Of a stretch of 64,000 nt of DNA, positions 60,793-64,000 are shown in pieces (positions within the stretch are counted from its first letter, which is position 1; each line of letters starts with the position of its first letter). Position numbers and translations under genes: made by a program. Source of the stretch: Arthrobacter koreensis (GTDB lineage Bacteria; Actinomycetota; Actinomycetes; Actinomycetales; Micrococcaceae); contig NZ_WACG01000001.1 of the NCBI RefSeq assembly GCF_009193255.1, positions 620,001-684,000 of the forward strand, in the 5' to 3' direction. The notes beneath the pieces are model-generated. The model was not told the origin of the DNA, made no database searches, and saw only the letters and a program-made list of their open reading frames with translations.

Positions 60793-61821
60793 CTAGACGC
60801 CGGAGTAGCTGTGCAGGCCGGCGAAATAGACGTTCACGATCGTGAAGTTGAAGACCACGCACAGGTAGCCGACGATCGAGAGCCAGGCGGCGCGGGTGCC
60901 GGTCCAGCCGCGGGTAGCGCGGGCGTGCAGGTAACCGGCGTAGACAACCCAGATCACGAAGGTCCAGACTTCCTTGGTGTCCCAGCCCCAGTAACGGCCC
61001 CAGGCCTGCTCGGCCCACACGGCACCGGCCATGAGGGTGAAGGTCCACAGCACGAACGCGACGGCGTTGATGCGGTAGGAGAAGTTCTCCAGGGACTGCG
61101 CCGAGGGAACAATCTTCAGGAAGCCGAAACGTTCCTTGCCGCCGGCGCGGGCCTTGGATTCACGGTCAGCCTGCAGCAGCTGAAGCACGGACATGGCAAA
61201 GGTCAGGGTGAAGAGGGCGGACGCGATGACCGCGACGGAAACGTGGATGATCAGCCAGTAGCTCTGCAGTGCCGGGATCAGGTGCCCCACCGGGGTGGGG
61301 AAGCCGATGGTCGCGGCCATCATCATGATCAGCACCAGGCCAACCACGAAGGTGCCCAGGAACCGGAGGTCGCGGCGCAGCAGCACCAGCAGGAAGACCA
61401 CGGAGACCACCAGCGCGCCGGTGGTGCAGAACTCGTACATGTTGCCCCACGGCACGCGGTGCGCGGCAAGGCCGCGGGAAACCACGGCGGCTGCATGGAT
61501 GAGCGTAGCCAGTGCGGTCAGCGCGACGGCGACGCGGGCCGCGTTGCGGCGCTTACCGGTGTAGCCCATGGCGTCGTCAGCGGTGACGGCTTCGCCGGAC
61601 CACTCACGGTTGGAATCCGCCGGGCCGGACGACGGCGCTCCGGCAGTCACCATGACCTTCGGGGCGGACTGGACGGCAGCCTTCTGGTCGATCGCCTTCA
61701 GGGTTTTGCTGCTCTTTGCCAGGTCCCAGGCGAACGCAAGCAGCGCGACGGTGTACGTGAACGCCGCCAGCAGCATGAAGAGATCGCTGTATTCCGCGAG
61801 CTGGTAGTCAATGGAGGGCAT
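60793..61821 (-). CDS. ccsB: Cytochrome c biogenesis protein CcsB (heme-delivery subunit, ResC/CcsA type)
   Basis: Membrane component of system II cytochrome c maturation, carrying heme to the outer face. The 342-residue protein has about eight helices, the WWD-type motif AWGRYWGWDTKEVWTF, and conserved VPWGNMYEF. External histidines that ligate heme lie in SYWLIIHVSVAV and GYLHARATRG. An insertion of about 55 residues after the first helix is hydrophilic. Its ATG overlaps the resB stop (TAATG). Some annotations name this protein CcsA or ResC. Confidence 0.94.
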   Translation of the reverse strand: MPSIDYQLAEYSDLFMLLAAFTYTVALLAFAWDLAKSSKTLKAIDQKAAVQSAPKVMVTAGAPSSGPADSNREWSGEAVTADDAMGYTGKRRNAARVAVALTALATLIHAAAVVSRGLAAHRVPWGNMYEFCTTGALVVSVVFLLVLLRRDLRFLGTFVVGLVLIMMMAATIGFPTPVGHLIPALQSYWLIIHVSVAVIASALFTLTFAMSVLQLLQADRESKARAGGKERFGFLKIVPSAQSLENFSYRINAVAFVLWTFTLMAGAVWAEQAWGRYWGWDTKEVWTFVIWVVYAGYLHARATRGWTGTRAAWLSIVGYLCVVFNFTIVNVYFAGLHSYSGV

Positions 61822-63626
61822 TAGGAGTCCTTACCTTCTTCTTCCGTGCGTCCGGTGCTGCCGGTCACTGATGCATCGGCCGGGGTTCCCTGGCCTTCCG
61901 CTGGGGTTTCGGCGGGGGCGTCCGCCAGCCACTTCTTTTCAAGCAGGGTCCGCAGTGCTTCGCCCTCAGTTTCCAGCCGCGGGTCTTCGCCCCGGGCCAG
62001 CAATCCGTACTCGACCATTATGCGTCCATCGTCGGCCGTTCCGGTACGGACCCAGACGCGCCGGCGTGCGATGAAGAGCGACGCCGAGAGGCCGAGGAGG
62101 CTGAGCGCGGCGAAAACGCCCACCGCAGTCTTCGCCGGGTCATAGTGCACGTCCAGGGCCGCGTAGCGCAGCAGCCCGTCAAAGCTGATGGAGCCCTTGC
62201 CCTCGGGGAGGTCGTAGCTCTGGTTCATGCCCAGGACGATGCCGCCGGAATCGAGGTCCCGGTTGTTAAGTTCGGTGAGGTCATCGGTGTCCAGGACGAA
62301 CACGTTGGTGGGCACGCCGTCATCCAGGCCAAGGTCTCCGTAGTAGGAGTTCAGGTTCAGCTGCGGGTTGACCGGATCAGGGTCTCCGGAGAAGGAGACG
62401 CCGGCGGGGTCCAGCATGGCGGTGGGGAGGAAGAACCCCACGAATCCGAGCTGGTCCGGCTTGGCGTCGGGTGCCTTGATGACCATCAGGGACGTGTAGA
62501 CGCCGTCCGTCGGCACGCCGACTACCGGGCCCTGGAAGGCGATGTCGCCTTCCCCGTCACGCACCGTGACCACCGGAGCGTAGCCGTTACCGACCAGGTA
62601 GACCTTGGTGCCGCCGATGTTCAGCGGCTCGTTGACTTTCAGGGTCTCCTGGCGGGGTTCTTCCTCGGCGTCTTCCTGCACGGTCACGCTGGCAGTGAAG
62701 TCCAGGGGCTGGACATTGCCGTTGGGCTGCCGGTCGAAGGTGACGTCGAAGTCGTCGAGCGTCAGGGAATAGGGACTGAGCTGGGACTCGGAGAAGTTCG
62801 TGCCCGGGCTGAAGGTGTCGTATCCCACGAGGGTGTTCACGAAGGTATCCCCCTCAACCACGATGCGCTGTCCGTTGTAGCCCATCAGTCCGCCGACGGC
62901 AACGGAGGCCAGGACACCGATCAGCGAAACGTGGAACACCAGGTTGCCGGTCTCCTTGGCGAAACCGCGCTCGGCGCCGACGGACGGACGGTTACCGTCC
63001 AGGTCCCGGGTCTCAACGCGGTACCCGCGCTTGCGCAGGACGGCCGCTGCGTCGCGGGCGGCGTCGGCGGCTGTGAGTCCCGTACCAGCCTGCACGGCCA
63101 GGGTTCCGTATTCCGGCAGGCGGGAAAGCCGGGTGGGCGTGCGGGGCGGCTTGGAGCGCAGGGCCTTCCAGTGCACCTTGGCACGGGGAATAACGCAGCC
63201 GATCAGGGAGATGAACAGCAGCAGGTAGATGGCGGAGAACCATACCGAGGAGTAGACGTCGAACAGCTGGAACCGGTCCAGCCAGGGCCCGGTGTCCGGA
63301 TTGTCCTGGATGTACTGGGTTACTGCTCCGGGGTTGGCTGGACGCTGCGGGAACAGCGATCCGGGCACCGCCGCCACTGCGAGCAGCAGCAGCAGGAACA
63401 GTGCCGTGCGCATGCTGGTGAGCTGCGTCCACGCCCAGCGCAGGGTGCCGCGCAGTCCCAGGGCAGGAAGGGCGACGTCGTTGTCAGCCTTTTTGCCCGC
63501 ACGGTCCGCGGCAGCGGTCTCCGCTTCCGTGTTCTCCACGGGAGGCTGTGGCGTCATTTCGCTCTCCGGTTTCGGTTTCAACTGGTTCTCATTGTTCTCT
63601 GGGGAGGGATTCGAGGGTTTAGTCAT
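61821..63626 (-). CDS. resB: Cytochrome c biogenesis protein ResB
   Basis: Partner of CcsB in system II. The 601-residue protein starts with a 60-residue acidic/Asn/Pro-rich cytosolic tail, then three helices (MRTALFLLLLLAVAAVPGSL, VWFSAIYLLLFISLIGCVIP, LVFHVSLIGVLASVAVGGLM), a large extracytoplasmic domain with DDFDVTFDR and VYLVGNGYAPVV, and a final helix (VGVFAALSLLGLSASLFIA) before a cytosolic C-terminus. ATG at 63626 overlaps the ccdA stop (TGATG); the upstream frame to 63677 is ccdA sequence. Confidence 0.94.
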   Translation of the reverse strand: MTKPSNPSPENNENQLKPKPESEMTPQPPVENTEAETAAADRAGKKADNDVALPALGLRGTLRWAWTQLTSMRTALFLLLLLAVAAVPGSLFPQRPANPGAVTQYIQDNPDTGPWLDRFQLFDVYSSVWFSAIYLLLFISLIGCVIPRAKVHWKALRSKPPRTPTRLSRLPEYGTLAVQAGTGLTAADAARDAAAVLRKRGYRVETRDLDGNRPSVGAERGFAKETGNLVFHVSLIGVLASVAVGGLMGYNGQRIVVEGDTFVNTLVGYDTFSPGTNFSESQLSPYSLTLDDFDVTFDRQPNGNVQPLDFTASVTVQEDAEEEPRQETLKVNEPLNIGGTKVYLVGNGYAPVVTVRDGEGDIAFQGPVVGVPTDGVYTSLMVIKAPDAKPDQLGFVGFFLPTAMLDPAGVSFSGDPDPVNPQLNLNSYYGDLGLDDGVPTNVFVLDTDDLTELNNRDLDSGGIVLGMNQSYDLPEGKGSISFDGLLRYAALDVHYDPAKTAVGVFAALSLLGLSASLFIARRRVWVRTGTADDGRIMVEYGLLARGEDPRLETEGEALRTLLEKKWLADAPAETPAEGQGTPADASVTGSTGRTEEEGKDS

Positions 63627-64000
63627 CAGATCGGCAGGGTCACGCTGTCCAGCCAGCCCTGCAGCTGGTTGATCCAAAGGTTCCAGATGCCGGTGACCAT
63701 CAGCAGGCCAAGGGCAATCAGCATGCCGCCGCCAAAACGCTGCAGCCCTACGCGGTAGCGGCGGAAGAATCCGAGGGCCCCCATGCCGCGCCGGAAGCCG
63801 AGGGCGATCAGCAGGAACGGCAGTCCCAGCCCCAGGCAGTAGACAAAGGTGAGCAGCGCACCCTTGGCCGCGGAAGCGTCGTCGCCGGAGAAGGAGAGCA
63901 ACTGCACGGCGGAGAGGGTTGGGCCCAGGCAGGGGGCCCAGCCCAGGCCGAATGTGATGCCCAGCAGCGGAGCGCCCCAGAGCCCGGCGGGCGGGCGGGC
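63626..64000 (-). CDS. ccdA: Cytochrome c biogenesis protein CcdA, 5' end cut by window edge
   Basis: Thiol-disulfide membrane transporter that passes reductant from cytosolic thioredoxin to apocytochrome c. Translation continues to the window edge; the visible part reads FGLGWAPCLGPTLSAVQLL with the first redox cysteine and FVYCLGLGLPFLLIALGF with the second, then two further helices. About 124 codons are present; the N-terminus is beyond base 64000. It overlaps resB by one base, giving ccdA-resB-ccsB. Confidence 0.93.
   Translation of the reverse strand, partial: ARPPAGLWGAPLLGITFGLGWAPCLGPTLSAVQLLSFSGDDASAAKGALLTFVYCLGLGLPFLLIALGFRRGMGALGFFRRYRVGLQRFGGGMLIALGLLMVTGIWNLWINQLQGWLDSVTLPI

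Overview
This 64 kb window is chromosomal DNA of a high-GC actinomycete. The gene set (menaquinone with a MenJ-type reductase, narGHJI, a full phenylacetate pathway, a BkdABC-type complex, CcsB/ResB cytochrome assembly) and the frequent GTG starts and leaderless-looking promoters fit Micrococcaceae of the Arthrobacter group. The placement is inference from gene content. I see no rRNA, tRNA, CRISPR array, transposase, integrase or phage gene; the window reads as stable chromosome.

Layout. 1-11 kb: menaquinone genes (polyprenyl synthase cut by the left edge, menJ, menG, isochorismate synthase, menD, menC) surrounding a four-gene amino-acid-type ABC importer with two tandem binding proteins. 11-18 kb: a PAP2 phosphatase, then an MFS transporter and an MBL-fold hydrolase behind a branched-chain 2-oxoacid dehydrogenase operon (bkdABC) with a divergent Lrp/AsnC regulator. 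18-22 kb: a DUF6480-like small protein and a copper-handling set (DyP peroxidase, PCu(A)C lipoprotein, CopC-like protein, His-rich membrane protein). 22-44 kb: phenylacetate degradation in four transcription units (paaABCDE-paaG, paaI-paaK-paaR, paaZ, paaJ-paaF-paaH), separated by unrelated genes (oligopeptidase, DedA, SGNH esterase, zinc alcohol dehydrogenase, tyrosine phosphatase, MerR regulator, hypotheticals). 44-47 kb: VOC protein, CPBP protease, NAD(P)HX dehydratase, histidine phosphatase. 47-55 kb: nitrate respiration (narGHJI-narK). 55-58.6 kb: menB-menE-menA. 58.6-64 kb: three small membrane-protein genes and the cytochrome c assembly operon ccdA-resB-ccsB, cut by the right edge.

Functional logic. 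The menaquinone genes supply the quinol that NarGHI oxidises, and the ccd/res/ccs genes build c-type cytochromes for the aerobic branch, so both ends of the window serve respiration. The paa genes between them encode every step from phenylacetate to acetyl-CoA and succinyl-CoA. A TetR-family PaaR appears to act on at least four promoters through a shared partly palindromic operator.

The most unusual feature is a family of six dispersed intergenic palindromes (about 56-60 bp, arms beginning CGAGATGGCAGAAACTGC or a variant). Paired base changes preserve the arms, most copies sit just after stop codons, and one supplies the stop codon of a neighbouring gene. A second pattern is a -10-like hexamer exactly six bases before the start codon at eleven genes, which predicts leaderless mRNAs and fixes several start sites.
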